Below are positions 28,135-37,113 of a DNA stretch of 64,000 bases, in pieces (position 1 is the stretch's first letter; each line of letters opens with the position of its first letter). Position numbers and translations under genes: made by a program. This DNA comes from Glutamicibacter ardleyensis (GTDB lineage Bacteria > Actinomycetota > Actinomycetes > Actinomycetales > Micrococcaceae), in assembly GCF_014644555.1 (NCBI RefSeq), contig NZ_BMKX01000010.1, positions 1 to 64,000 on the forward strand, given 5' to 3'. The notes below the pieces were generated by a model, which saw only the letters and a program-made list of their open reading frames with translations, was not told the DNA's origin and ran no database searches.

Positions 28135-29007
28135 TCAGCGCCGGACTGTCGAATATTTCTCAGCCCGCTCCTTGACTTTGTTCAGTAAATCTCTTCCGCC
28201 AATCCCTACAAGAGCATCCTTTACAGCCTTGCGGAAGGCTTCCTTGACCGAACGCACCGGACGCAGCACCAAACGTTCCTTCGCAAATTCCAGACCGTGA
28301 GGAGTCGCCGCTGCGTGTAAACCCCCGGCAAAATACCCTGCGTATTTCTCGGGACCCACTAGTTTTCCACGAACTCGATTGCTCACGTTGGTTTCGTGGA
28401 TGACCTGCAACCAGCCTGGCTTTCCGCTGATTTCCTTAGTTTGCATATGTTCAGCGAGCTTATTGTGCCAATCCAACCAGCATGTCCTCGGCTTGGACCA
28501 TGGCGCGGCCACCGAGCAGAATGCATTCACCGGATCGTGGCGCAAATACAGCTTCTCGCCATGTTGAATCAGACCGTTACCAATATAAACGGCGGTCTCC
28601 TCCATGGTTTCCACTGCATTTTGAAGACGCTCAACGAAGTCTAAAGCCAATCCATCATCATTATCGAGGTTGGTTGTCAGCAAGATGTCACGTCTACCGA
28701 CTCCAATGGTGTCCAGGTCTTCCAACAGCTGTTCCGGCGAAACTTCTTCCCGGTAAATAGGAAAAAATGTACTGTCTTCAGAAAGCTGATCAATACGATC
28801 CTTCAACCACTGCGGGCTTTCAGGATCAAAATAGATCACCCATTTGAAGTCTGCCAGTGTTTGTTGACGAACGCTGGGCAGACAGTACTTTTCGAAAAGT
28901 ACCTGCCTATCCCGAAGCCACCCTTCTTGTGCCCGAATTAGACTCTCAACACCCTTGGACGGAAGGTTGAAACGGGTAAGAATTACGTGATCAATGGTCG
29001 GTTTCAT
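28135..29007 (-). CDS. Rhamnosyltransferase-like glycosyltransferase
   Basis: A 290-residue cytosolic protein resembling the putative rhamnosyl transferase family (Rhamno_transf). It begins HVILTRFNLPSKGVES, has a mid-section VRQQTLADFKWVIYFDPESP, and a signature LLTTNLDNDDGLALDFVERLQ that probably binds nucleotide-sugar and metal. Its start overlaps the upstream lipoprotein gene (ATGA at 29004-29007). A gap of about 100 bases separates it from the Wzz gene. The presence of all dTDP-rhamnose synthesis genes near by fits a rhamnose donor, but the donor is not proven. Confidence 0.75.
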   Translation of the reverse strand: MKPTIDHVILTRFNLPSKGVESLIRAQEGWLRDRQVLFEKYCLPSVRQQTLADFKWVIYFDPESPQWLKDRIDQLSEDSTFFPIYREEVSPEQLLEDLDTIGVGRRDILLTTNLDNDDGLALDFVERLQNAVETMEETAVYIGNGLIQHGEKLYLRHDPVNAFCSVAAPWSKPRTCWLDWHNKLAEHMQTKEISGKPGWLQVIHETNVSNRVRGKLVGPEKYAGYFAGGLHAAATPHGLEFAKERLVLRPVRSVKEAFRKAVKDALVGIGGRDLLNKVKERAEKYSTVRR

Positions 29008-30269
29008 AGCTTCACCTTATAAACGTGGTAGGTGTATTCGTGTTGGAAGGAATCACGGAATGTACCGTTGTTCACCGGAATTTTCCGGTCTTCAAAAAGT
29101 ACTTCAACAGTCGTCCCAGAAATTCCTTCCGGTAACTTCATCTCGCTGTCGCCCGAACTCTTTTCTGGCGCGGTCATCGCAAATACATATGCGTAACCAT
29201 CGTGTACTTTCAGCATGGTGTCGACTTCGGGATTCAGCTCGAAAGCCAGGCTCTGTGTATTGAGTACCGAAGCCAGCTGATGGATTTGATTGTTGACAAT
29301 TCGAGCTGCGTCTACCTGCTCCTCGCCGCAATATCCGACATGGACTTGGGCCATGCGAAAGACGTTTCCGCCCTGGCAAGGGCCAGACAATGCCTGATTG
29401 AAGTACACGATGCCGCGGGCCTCGTGGATCACCGAGTTCATCACGGCACCGCGTAACTGGTTCGGGGTGATGTATTCACTGAAGGTGGATTCTTTGTCGC
29501 TTCCGCCCATATTTTCCACGAATTGCCACAGCGGTTGAAGCTTGCCATCCACCGTGTCCCGTTGCCGCAAGGCATCCATGGTTTGGCCGTAGCTGGATGC
29601 TGAGCGGCACGATTCTTGTTTGATCGGAACCAAAGAAACATCTCGGTAAGGTTCCGCCGAGCAATGCGGAATCGTGTACCAGTACTTATCGACGGACACC
29701 ACGTCGGTGAAGTCGTTAACGTACTGCTCAGAGTCGCTAGCCTTCAGATCATTTTCGAGGACCATGTACGTGTAGTTTGCGTATTTGAACAATCCGTCGG
29801 GTACCTCCGAGCTGATCTCGGACAGATGCTTGCGACCGGCTTCCGGTTCAAACCTTCCATCGACTTCATCATCGAGAATATAACCGACCCAGCTAGGAGT
29901 TTTTTCGTTGAAGGTGTCATTTATGGCACCGCCGATCCAATACATGTCATTGTCGTTGAGCCAAGATGACTCAAAGGTGGCTGGCATCCCGATATAAGTA
30001 TTGATTCCAAGTTCTTTATCAAAATCAATTTCTTCTTGATTGGATACCCCGTTGTACCAGGCGACGATGGGGAAGAATTCAGGCTCGTCCCAGCCAGCAG
30101 CATCCGCCTTCGCGAATTGTTTCCAGTACTCCGGGCCTCCCTCCCAGGGGACCTGTTCCAGGCCCAAAGGGCCAATGGTCGGCGGCACAGATTCGGCAAC
30201 TGGAACGGTGCATCCTGCCAGCAGTAACGCAGCTAATGCGGCAAGCGTGATCTCACGCAACGTTTTCAC
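29004..30269 (-). CDS. Lipoprotein, glycoside-hydrolase-like
   Basis: A 421-residue lipoprotein: signal peptide with lipobox LLAGC at about residues 16-20, so the mature protein is lipid-anchored outside the membrane. The body resembles (by eye) TIM-barrel glycosidases: FFPIVAWYNGVSNQEEIDFDKELGINTYIG, WVGYILDDEVDGR with acidic residues, DVVSVDKYWY, PLWQFVENMG, and a C-terminal beta-rich part. A catalytic pair cannot be assigned with certainty. It is embedded in the polysaccharide operon, overlapping genes on both sides by four bases, so it probably trims, releases or degrades the same polymer. Similar hydrolases accompany other capsule/EPS exporters. Confidence 0.65.
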   Translation of the reverse strand: MKTLREITLAALAALLLAGCTVPVAESVPPTIGPLGLEQVPWEGGPEYWKQFAKADAAGWDEPEFFPIVAWYNGVSNQEEIDFDKELGINTYIGMPATFESSWLNDNDMYWIGGAINDTFNEKTPSWVGYILDDEVDGRFEPEAGRKHLSEISSEVPDGLFKYANYTYMVLENDLKASDSEQYVNDFTDVVSVDKYWYTIPHCSAEPYRDVSLVPIKQESCRSASSYGQTMDALRQRDTVDGKLQPLWQFVENMGGSDKESTFSEYITPNQLRGAVMNSVIHEARGIVYFNQALSGPCQGGNVFRMAQVHVGYCGEEQVDAARIVNNQIHQLASVLNTQSLAFELNPEVDTMLKVHDGYAYVFAMTAPEKSSGDSEMKLPEGISGTTVEVLFEDRKIPVNNGTFRDSFQHEYTYHVYKVKL

Positions 30270-31402
30270 ATCTTCACCTGGCTCAGTTCAATGAGGCTGG
30301 CGGCCCGTGATTCCCAAGAATGCAGGCTTGCAAAGTCAATCAGGCGCTGCCGGGTTTGTGCATCGGGAGCTTGTGCTACCAAGCCTCCAACAAGCCGGAC
30401 AAAATCACGTGGCGTATCTGCAATTTTAACCAAATCCGTATCAAGCCAACGCACCGCTGGTGAATCAGTGGACACCACGGGAAGGCCCGCGGCTAGGTAA
30501 TCCAAAGTCTTCAGCGGAAAACTAGCCTTGTTAAAAGCGTTGTCCAGATATGGGGTGATTCCCACGGCGGCTGCGCCTATCAGAGGTGGTACTTCGCTTG
30601 GCTTTACCTCACCATGCCAGAAGACGTTCGCTGCACCGAGGAATTGATCAAGCTGTCGTGACACCTGCGGATCTCGTTCACGCCGTGGACCGACTACATC
30701 GATTTGGTGACCCGCTGCCACCAGCGAATCGAGAATCTCAAAGTCCAAACGCTCGTTAAGCTGACCGAGCAGAACGACATTCCCACTTGAGCGCACAGGC
30801 AACTGTGCCTGTTCAGCACCCAGTGGTCTGCAACCGTTGGGCACAACCCTCGTATGTAGGCCAGGCTGCAATTCTGCTAAGACCTCTCCTAGAAATGGCG
30901 AGACCACGCTGACTACATGAGCCGAAGCAAGATTTTTCTTCAGTCTGGCTGCAACTCTGTGCGGGTTCAAACCCATCATCTCGGCACCAGAAACCCAGTT
31001 ATCGGTCACATGCAACAGCCGTTTTCCACCGACTTTTTTCGGAAATTCATCGCGCGGAGATAGCAGGACTGTGGCTTGAACGCGTAATCCCTGCTCCGCA
31101 AGAGTCTTTCGTATTGCCCTATCGCGTAGGTATCGGGTCAACACTTCGATTCCAGGACGGGTGAAACCCGGGCTCACCAGATAGCGCAGGCGTGTGATTC
31201 CTTCCTGAACCGGGTCCAACTGGAATGCCGACTTGCGCGTTGGCCTAGCCACGACAGCCGGCCCGATCAGCGGAACTGGAGGGTCAACCCAGAGCACCGG
31301 AAAGTGTTTGGACAGCGCCTCAGCGAGCCGGTGATCGGTACCTTGCGTGTTTTCCCATCGAGTCCCGGGGATCACCACTATGGCGTCTCTGATTTGCCGC
31401 AT
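30266..31402 (-). CDS. GT4-type glycosyltransferase
   Basis: A 378-residue GT-B fold enzyme. The N-terminal domain carries VVIPGTRWENTQGTDHRLAEAL. The C-terminal Rossmann-like domain has HTRVVPNGCRPL, NVVLLGQLNERLDFEILDSL, WHGEVKPSEVPPLIGAAAVGITPY and a plausible donor-binding segment NKASFPLKTLDYLAAGLPVVSTDSPA. Start ATG overlaps the stop of the next GT4 gene at base 31402. Expected to transfer one sugar onto the lipid-linked repeat unit on the cytosolic face. Donor and acceptor unknown. Confidence 0.8.
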   Translation of the reverse strand: MRQIRDAIVVIPGTRWENTQGTDHRLAEALSKHFPVLWVDPPVPLIGPAVVARPTRKSAFQLDPVQEGITRLRYLVSPGFTRPGIEVLTRYLRDRAIRKTLAEQGLRVQATVLLSPRDEFPKKVGGKRLLHVTDNWVSGAEMMGLNPHRVAARLKKNLASAHVVSVVSPFLGEVLAELQPGLHTRVVPNGCRPLGAEQAQLPVRSSGNVVLLGQLNERLDFEILDSLVAAGHQIDVVGPRRERDPQVSRQLDQFLGAANVFWHGEVKPSEVPPLIGAAAVGITPYLDNAFNKASFPLKTLDYLAAGLPVVSTDSPAVRWLDTDLVKIADTPRDFVRLVGGLVAQAPDAQTRQRLIDFASLHSWESRAASLIELSQVKM

Positions 31403-32664
31403 CAGGCACGCACCTGGGAGGTCGTGACAGCATTTTTCGTGCCTAAGGTTGCCTTGGCATTAAAATCATCGGCCGTGGAGGTACCGCGAATTCGCGCCCC
31501 AAGCCGTGCGGCTTTGTATTGCGCAAACCGGGCGGCTGCGAAGGCATGATCCAACGTGAACTTCCTGCGCTCGCGGGTCTTGAGCACCTGGTTATAAAAA
31601 TCAATTTGGCGCCGTGCTGAGGCAACTAGCGAAAACCTTTCGGTGACTACCGATAGCGAGAGCTTGCCCAGCGTGCTACGCAACGCAGCGTCTTCAATCA
31701 ATGGGCGAAGCTGTTGTACTAATGCTTTCTCACCCTGCTCACTTCCTGAACCGGCGCCGTACCAGCCTTGCCAGAGAAAGTCTTTGAGAGAATTCTGATT
31801 CAGAACCTGCCAGAAACCTGCTTCGCCTTGGACAATTACCGGTTTGCCAAACGCCATTGCACGCAGAATTGAACCACCCATGCCCAACACAATGTCTGCT
31901 TTGGCGTATACCCACCGAGGGTCTTCCAATTCGCCGGTCATCACCACGCGTAGTTCGCCCGCGCGAAGATTAGCCTCCGCTACCGCGGCTTCAACCACCT
32001 CGACGGCAGGTCCGTTACCGGTGATGACCAGTTGCACCGGAACACTTCCGCGCATGTTCCCCACCACTTCAATGGCCGCGAGTATCCCCTCCAGCTTCAT
32101 TTCGTGGGCTAGTCGCGAGACGATCGCGATCGTCAGGCCATGGCCGTGGATTCCCCATAGGTCCGACATCAAGTCCACCGGCAGTTCAAGCCCCGGACGG
32201 TTCAATGCCGTGTCGATGGGAGGTTCCATCAGCGCCACCTCGCTTCGGCCAAAGGTGCGTTCTGTGGAGGCAATCTGTTCTGTTCCTACAAGCAACGGTG
32301 TGCTGACCGGGATGAAAGGAGCCACGGACATTGACAAGACTGTGCTGACTGCCACGCTATCAAGTCGCAGGCACGCAATTTCTGCTTCCAAGCTTGGCGG
32401 CCATTCATAGCCGTGGATAATGTCTATTTCATGCTCAATCGCTATCCGCTCAAGTGCCTCGATGACTCGTGGACTAGGCCTGCGCCCGGGATCCGGAAGT
32501 TCAATGAATTCCACGCCAAGGTCTTCGACTTTGCCCACCAGCGAACCATTCTGGCCGGCGATGATCACGGTGTGTCCTAAGTCTTTGACAGCCGCGGCAA
32601 GTTCGATGGCGTTCAACTGGCTGCCGCCCATGTTCATATCGTGTGGATAGACCAAGATTTTCAT
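31402..32664 (-). CDS. GT4 family glycosyltransferase
   Basis: A 420-residue GT-B glycosyltransferase. It begins MKILVYPHDMNMGGSQLNAIELA, typical of GT4, followed by TVIIAGQNGSLV. The C-terminal domain has LTIAIVSRLAHEMKLEGILAAIE, VQLVITGNGPAVEVVE, then VYAKADIVLGMGGSILRAMAFGKPVIVQGEAGF. I chose ATG 32664, which overlaps the flippase stop (ATGA) and has GGGGGA six bases upstream, rather than a longer in-frame extension that would run inside the flippase gene. It should add one sugar during repeat-unit assembly. Confidence 0.85.
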   Translation of the reverse strand: MKILVYPHDMNMGGSQLNAIELAAAVKDLGHTVIIAGQNGSLVGKVEDLGVEFIELPDPGRRPSPRVIEALERIAIEHEIDIIHGYEWPPSLEAEIACLRLDSVAVSTVLSMSVAPFIPVSTPLLVGTEQIASTERTFGRSEVALMEPPIDTALNRPGLELPVDLMSDLWGIHGHGLTIAIVSRLAHEMKLEGILAAIEVVGNMRGSVPVQLVITGNGPAVEVVEAAVAEANLRAGELRVVMTGELEDPRWVYAKADIVLGMGGSILRAMAFGKPVIVQGEAGFWQVLNQNSLKDFLWQGWYGAGSGSEQGEKALVQQLRPLIEDAALRSTLGKLSLSVVTERFSLVASARRQIDFYNQVLKTRERRKFTLDHAFAAARFAQYKAARLGARIRGTSTADDFNAKATLGTKNAVTTSQVRA

Positions 32665-34148
32665 GATGCTTCCCCCAGTGTTTCTGTTCGCGCAATTCCC
32701 CGAAGACTGCCAAGTTCTCCGCGACGCACATAAATGAGCGTGGCTATCGTCAACAGCGACACGCCACCGACAGAGAGCACAGAAATTACTGCGCTTTCGA
32801 TATTCGTTACGAGCAGCCAGCAAACTATTGCCATGGCAAGACCGGCAACTACCGGAAGCCAAATACGTTGTGCGATGGCGCCCAAGCCAATTCCGATACC
32901 CCGCAAGTTCCACAGGTACAGCGGAAGCATCACACAGAAGGCCACCGCTGCCTGGGCAATGGCGACTCCGATAAGCCCTCCAAAATGCGCGCCAGCCAGC
33001 AGCGAGGGAATCAGCGCGGCCAGACCGATGATCTGGATGCGAAGAATTGCGGAGGTTCGCCCAATGACCACGATGTAGTCATACATCAGTTCACAAAATA
33101 CTTTGGACAGCGCAGCAATCACCAGCCAGCTAAGAACTCCTGCTGCATTTGCCCACACCTCGCCGTAAACGAATATCACCAACGGCGTCGCTGCCACCGC
33201 CAACGCGATGAAAGCTGGAATGGTGGCACACGCCAGAATGCTAAAGAGGGACAGGATGAAAGCTCTGAGCTTGGGCGGGTCTGATTGCAAGGCTGCAAAA
33301 GACGCCGGTGCCACCCTGCGCAGAGGTTGCGAAACTATAGACAGCGGCCAGCTGGAGAGGTTAAACGCGAGTACATAAAATCCCAGAGCCACTGAGCCCA
33401 ACAGGGCACCGGTGGTCAGCTGATCGGTGTAGCCAATTGCAAAAACAATAACGCTGGATCCGGCCAGCGGCATCCCGAACTTCAGCAGTGCCCCAGCGAC
33501 GCCTTTCTGCCAGCCAAACTGGTAAGGCAAAGGCGAGGCCTTGAAGAACATGAATGCCGAGATCAGGCTCCCCAACAAGCGGCCAACGGCCAACGCCATG
33601 GCGCCAAGGCCCAGCAAGGCCAAAGCAACGGAGGCGATTGCCCCCACCCAGACATTGACTTGGTCAATCCCCATGCGGGTTCGCTCTTGGAAATCACGCT
33701 GCAACAACGCCGCTGGACCGGCCACAGCCCCATTAATCAGGACTGACAATATCAACAGCCGCACTACCCACGTCGCCGAAGGATCTCCCATCAACGAGGT
33801 GAAAGCAGGTGTGGCGAACCATGCCAGAATGCAGAAAATCGTACTTCCAACAACTGAAATGGTGTTGACTGTGGGAGCAATCCGCGCCGGGTCACCGGGC
33901 CAGCGAACAATGGCCAGGCTGACACCGAGCTCATTAAAACTGAGCACCGCCATGAGCGCGACAAGTGCGATAGCAAAGGTGCCAAATTGCTCAGGTCCTA
34001 GGACCCTAGCGAGGATAATGCCAATGCCTACGGTTCCCAAACGCGACACCAGTGTATTGCCAAGGCTCCATGCGAAAGCGCCCGAAGCTGTCATCTTACG
34101 GGTAGCCTTTTTCGCCTTGGGTTCCTGGAGCTTGCGTGCCGCGGTCAT
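32661..34148 (-). CDS. Wzx-type polysaccharide flippase
   Basis: A 495-residue polytopic membrane protein of the MOP/MATE superfamily (polysaccharide transporter family). After a basic N-terminus (KLQEPKAKKATRKM) it shows about 12-14 hydrophobic segments with the family hallmark SRLGTVGIGIILARVLGPEQFGTFAIALVALM near the N-terminus. Wzx flips undecaprenyl-diphosphate-linked repeat units across the membrane for Wzy. It overlaps the following GT4 gene by four bases and lies two bases from the upstream aminotransferase gene. Confidence 0.9.
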   Translation of the reverse strand: MTAARKLQEPKAKKATRKMTASGAFAWSLGNTLVSRLGTVGIGIILARVLGPEQFGTFAIALVALMAVLSFNELGVSLAIVRWPGDPARIAPTVNTISVVGSTIFCILAWFATPAFTSLMGDPSATWVVRLLILSVLINGAVAGPAALLQRDFQERTRMGIDQVNVWVGAIASVALALLGLGAMALAVGRLLGSLISAFMFFKASPLPYQFGWQKGVAGALLKFGMPLAGSSVIVFAIGYTDQLTTGALLGSVALGFYVLAFNLSSWPLSIVSQPLRRVAPASFAALQSDPPKLRAFILSLFSILACATIPAFIALAVAATPLVIFVYGEVWANAAGVLSWLVIAALSKVFCELMYDYIVVIGRTSAILRIQIIGLAALIPSLLAGAHFGGLIGVAIAQAAVAFCVMLPLYLWNLRGIGIGLGAIAQRIWLPVVAGLAMAIVCWLLVTNIESAVISVLSVGGVSLLTIATLIYVRRGELGSLRGIARTETLGEAS

Positions 34149-34150
34149 GG

Positions 34151-35278
34151 CTACAAAACCTTGATCAGCGCGTCTGCGACTCGAAGCTGCTGCTCCTCGG
34201 TGATGTGCGGGTACAGCGGCAGGGACAGGATCCGGCCGGCAGCGCGTTCGGTGACCGGGAAGTCCCCTTCGTTGTATCCCAGGTGTGCAAAGGCTTGGGT
34301 CAGGTGCACCGGATACGGGTAGTGGATTCCTGCGCCAATACCTGCGGCATTTAGTTCCGCGACCACCCGGTCACGTTCTTCCACCTGCACCACATACAGG
34401 TGCCACACGTCTTGGTTCCCCGCAGCTTGCTGCGGCAGGGTGACTCCTGCGACCCCGGCCAGCAGTTCGCTATAGCGCACTGCAGCTTGGCGGCGCAGCT
34501 CATTCCACCCGGCCAGGCGTTCCAGCTTGGCGCTGAGCACCACCGCTTGCACCGCATCCATCCGGGAATTGCGTCCCACAACTTCGTGCACGTATTTGGT
34601 GCGGCTGCCGTGGGCCGAAAGCAACCGGACCTGCTGCGCTAACTGGGCATCCCCGGTAAGCACCGCTCCGGCATCTCCGGCCGCCCCGAGATTCTTTCCC
34701 GGGTAGAAGCTGGTGCCAGCGATATCGCCCAAAGTTCCGGCGCTGCGCCCATGGCGGGTTGCACCCTGGGCTTGGGCCGCATCTTCGATGATCACCGCAC
34801 CGCACGCGCGGGCAATGGGAGATAATTCTTCAACAAAAGCGGTCTGCCCGTACAGATGCACCGGCATGATGGCTTTGGTCTTTTCGGTCACGGCTTCGGC
34901 TACCGCCAGCGGATCAATCAGCAGGTATTCGGTATCTACGTCCACCAGTACGACGGTGGCGCCGGTAAGGCTCACGGCCTCGGCGGTGGCTATGAAGGTA
35001 TTCGCCGGGAGGATCACCTCATCGCCCGGTCCAATGCCGCTGGCGCGCAGCGCCAGCTCCAGTGCATCGGTGCCGTTTCCCACCCCAACGCAGTGTCCAG
35101 AGCCCAAGAAGCTTGCGTAGCTTTGCTCGAAGTCGGCTACCGCTGCTCCCCCGATGAAGGCGGTATTTTCAAAGATCTGTGCCAGCGATTCATTTACCTG
35201 CTGCTGTACTTCTTGCTGCTGCGCGCGCAGATCCACCAACGGAATCTGGCTCTGGGTGCTCATAGTTTTGTTGCTCAT
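34151..35278 (-). CDS. DegT/DnrJ/EryC1 sugar aminotransferase
   Basis: A 375-residue PLP-dependent aminotransferase acting on keto-sugars. It opens IPLVDLRAQQQEV. It has the cofactor region GVGNGTDALELAL, IIEDAAQAQGATRHGRSAGTLGD, and the Schiff-base lysine in SFYPGKNLGAAGDAGAV. The VDLRAQ opening and overall pattern are closest to WbpE-type enzymes that aminate UDP-3-keto-N-acetylglucosaminuronate, which fits the Gfo/Idh (38133) and WbpD-like (21720) genes. The ATG overlaps the acetyltransferase stop (35275-35278); an internal ATG five codons later is possible. Confidence 0.88.
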   Translation of the reverse strand: MSNKTMSTQSQIPLVDLRAQQQEVQQQVNESLAQIFENTAFIGGAAVADFEQSYASFLGSGHCVGVGNGTDALELALRASGIGPGDEVILPANTFIATAEAVSLTGATVVLVDVDTEYLLIDPLAVAEAVTEKTKAIMPVHLYGQTAFVEELSPIARACGAVIIEDAAQAQGATRHGRSAGTLGDIAGTSFYPGKNLGAAGDAGAVLTGDAQLAQQVRLLSAHGSRTKYVHEVVGRNSRMDAVQAVVLSAKLERLAGWNELRRQAAVRYSELLAGVAGVTLPQQAAGNQDVWHLYVVQVEERDRVVAELNAAGIGAGIHYPYPVHLTQAFAHLGYNEGDFPVTERAAGRILSLPLYPHITEEQQLRVADALIKVL

Positions 35279-35928
35279 GCTCTAGACCCTGTCGATTCAA
35301 GATTTGTGGAAGTAATGATCTGCCGGGCTGGGTTTCCTGCCCAGACCTGTTCTGCAGGCAGATCGTGCAGCAATGCGGATCCCATGCCAAGCACCGCACC
35401 GGCACCGATCTGCACATCTTCACGCACCGCCGCGTTAGTTCCGAGGTAAGCCCCGTGGCCCACGGAAACCCTGCCTGCCAGTTTTGCACCGGCCGCCAAC
35501 GTGCAATAGTCCTCAAGCACGTTGTCGTGGGTCAGCACTACCTGGGGCATGAGCACCGTGTGCCGACCCACAGAGATATCGCAGGTGGCCACGCAGCCGG
35601 CGAGGATGATGCTTCCGCATCCCACGCTGACCGAACTTCCGAGCGCTGCCGAGCCATGGATATGTGTTGCATAGCGGGAATCATCCAGACCCAGCCGGGC
35701 CGCAATAGCCGCCCGGCTGCTTCCCTTACCGGCACAGATCAAAAGCTTTTCGGTACGCTCTTTGGCTAATTCCAGTCCCCCAAGAACCCGAACTTTGCCA
35801 ATGAGCGTTCCATGCAATGCAGTGTTGTCATCAAGCAGTCCTATGACCTCATGATCACCGGTCTGCTCAATGGACGAGATAGTTTCCCGGGCCAGCCCAC
35901 TGGCTGCGACGAGCAGTACTTTCGCCAT
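35275..35928 (-). CDS. PglD/NeuD-like sugar acetyltransferase
   Basis: A 217-residue sugar O/N-acyltransferase of the PglD/NeuD type. An N-terminal nucleotide-sugar-binding Rossmann half (VLLVAASGLARETISSIEQTG) is followed by left-handed beta-helix hexapeptides (LGSSVSVGCGSIILAGCVATCDISVGRHTVL). It includes the catalytic-type His segment VVLTHDNVLEDYCTLAAGAKL and the closing GNPARQI. I chose ATG 35928, one base after the upstream aminotransferase stop region. Pairing with that aminotransferase (35930-37084) suggests acetylation of a 4-amino sugar, as in bacillosamine pathways, but a dedicated 4,6-dehydratase is not obvious. Confidence 0.85.
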   Translation of the reverse strand: MAKVLLVAASGLARETISSIEQTGDHEVIGLLDDNTALHGTLIGKVRVLGGLELAKERTEKLLICAGKGSSRAAIAARLGLDDSRYATHIHGSAALGSSVSVGCGSIILAGCVATCDISVGRHTVLMPQVVLTHDNVLEDYCTLAAGAKLAGRVSVGHGAYLGTNAAVREDVQIGAGAVLGMGSALLHDLPAEQVWAGNPARQIITSTNLESTGSRA

Positions 35929-35929
35929 C

Positions 35930-37084
35930 TCACTCACCGCCGGTAGCGGCAAGCACATTGGACAGCACGCTGGTGATCACGCGGTCCTGCTCATGCTCTT
36001 CGAGCTGGTGGTAGAGCGGCAGAATCAACGTGTTCGCCGTCAGATGCTCGGTGACCGGCAGCGGAGCGACAATTCCAGAATGTCCTGCATAGGCCGGTTG
36101 CAGATGCGAGGCCATGATGCCGCGCCGCGCCGAAATGCCATCTTCGGCAAGCCGTTCGAGCAGTCCCTCGCGGTCCACACCGAATTGCGGACCAAGCTCA
36201 ATCCAGAATGATTGGAAGTTCGAGGTTCCATACTCAGGGTCTGTCACACAACGCAATCCCGGCACATTCGCGAAGGCGTGCTGGTAGCGGGAGGCTAGGA
36301 ACCGGCGGCGGGCCACCATGGTGTCCAGCTTATCGAGCTGCACCAGCCCCAGGGCTGCCTGCAAGTCCGTCATGCGGAAATTGTAGCCAACTTCCTTGTA
36401 GCTCTCGGCCGGTGCCAGCGTGGAGTTGTGGCGTTCGGCAGCAGAGACATCCATTGAATGTTCACGTAACTGACGTGCGCGTTTGGCCCACTGCACGTTG
36501 TTGGTGGTGAGCATCCCGCCTTCACCGGTGGTCAAGAGCTTGCGTGGATGGAAAGACCACGCGGACACGTCCGCGCCGGCCCCTACCGGAGCATCGCGGT
36601 AGGTTGATCCTGCGCCGCACGCAGCGTCTTCAATGAGGACCAATCCCAACTCGTCACAGAGTGCACGCAGCGGCTGGAGATCAAGCGGCATACCGCCCTG
36701 GTCCACCACAATGATTGCAGTAGTTTTCTCGGTCAGCACCGCACGTACGGTCTGCGCCGTGACATTCCCGGTCAATTCGTCAACATCGGCAAACACCGGA
36801 CGGGCACCGACATAGGTCGGTGCATTAGCGGTGGCCACGAAGGAAAACGACGGTACCACCACATCATCGCCGGCCTTGACTCCCGCGACCAGCAACGCCA
36901 GTTGCAAGGCGGTAGTGCAGCTGGACGTTGCCACCGCATAATCCACCTGCTGATGCGCGGCAAAGGCTTCTTCAAAGGCCACGGTCCGTGGCCCCTGGGC
37001 GACCCAGCCCGAGGCAATAACCTCGGCGACTGCGTCGGTTTCGGCTGTTCCCAGCCATGGTTTCATCACACTGATGCGATTCAT
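35930..37084 (-). CDS. DegT-family sugar aminotransferase (PglE-like)
   Basis: A 384-residue PLP aminotransferase. It opens ISVMKPWLGTAETDAVAEVIASGWVAQGP, typical of PglE/PseC-type sugar C4 aminotransferases. The PLP-binding motifs are ATSSCTTALQLAL, LIEDAACGAGSTYRDAPVG and the lysine segment SFHPRKLLTTGEGGML. The ATG is preceded by GGGGGA six bases upstream (37091-37096), and a 29-base gap separates it from the epimerase gene, so it may have its own translation signal within the operon. Together with the PglD-like neighbour it would make an acetamido sugar precursor. Confidence 0.88.
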   Translation of the reverse strand: MNRISVMKPWLGTAETDAVAEVIASGWVAQGPRTVAFEEAFAAHQQVDYAVATSSCTTALQLALLVAGVKAGDDVVVPSFSFVATANAPTYVGARPVFADVDELTGNVTAQTVRAVLTEKTTAIIVVDQGGMPLDLQPLRALCDELGLVLIEDAACGAGSTYRDAPVGAGADVSAWSFHPRKLLTTGEGGMLTTNNVQWAKRARQLREHSMDVSAAERHNSTLAPAESYKEVGYNFRMTDLQAALGLVQLDKLDTMVARRRFLASRYQHAFANVPGLRCVTDPEYGTSNFQSFWIELGPQFGVDREGLLERLAEDGISARRGIMASHLQPAYAGHSGIVAPLPVTEHLTANTLILPLYHQLEEHEQDRVITSVLSNVLAATGGE

Positions 37085-37113
37085 GATTCTTCCCCCAAAA
37101 AATCTTTGTTCGC

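Noticed and set aside
31844-32410. 188-codon Ser/Thr-rich frame opposite the GT4 gene
   Set aside because: Low-complexity antisense shadow; the minus-strand GT4 gene is fully supported.
33541-34164. 207-codon frame opposite the Wzx flippase
   Set aside because: Antisense shadow of hydrophobic codons; no start signal.
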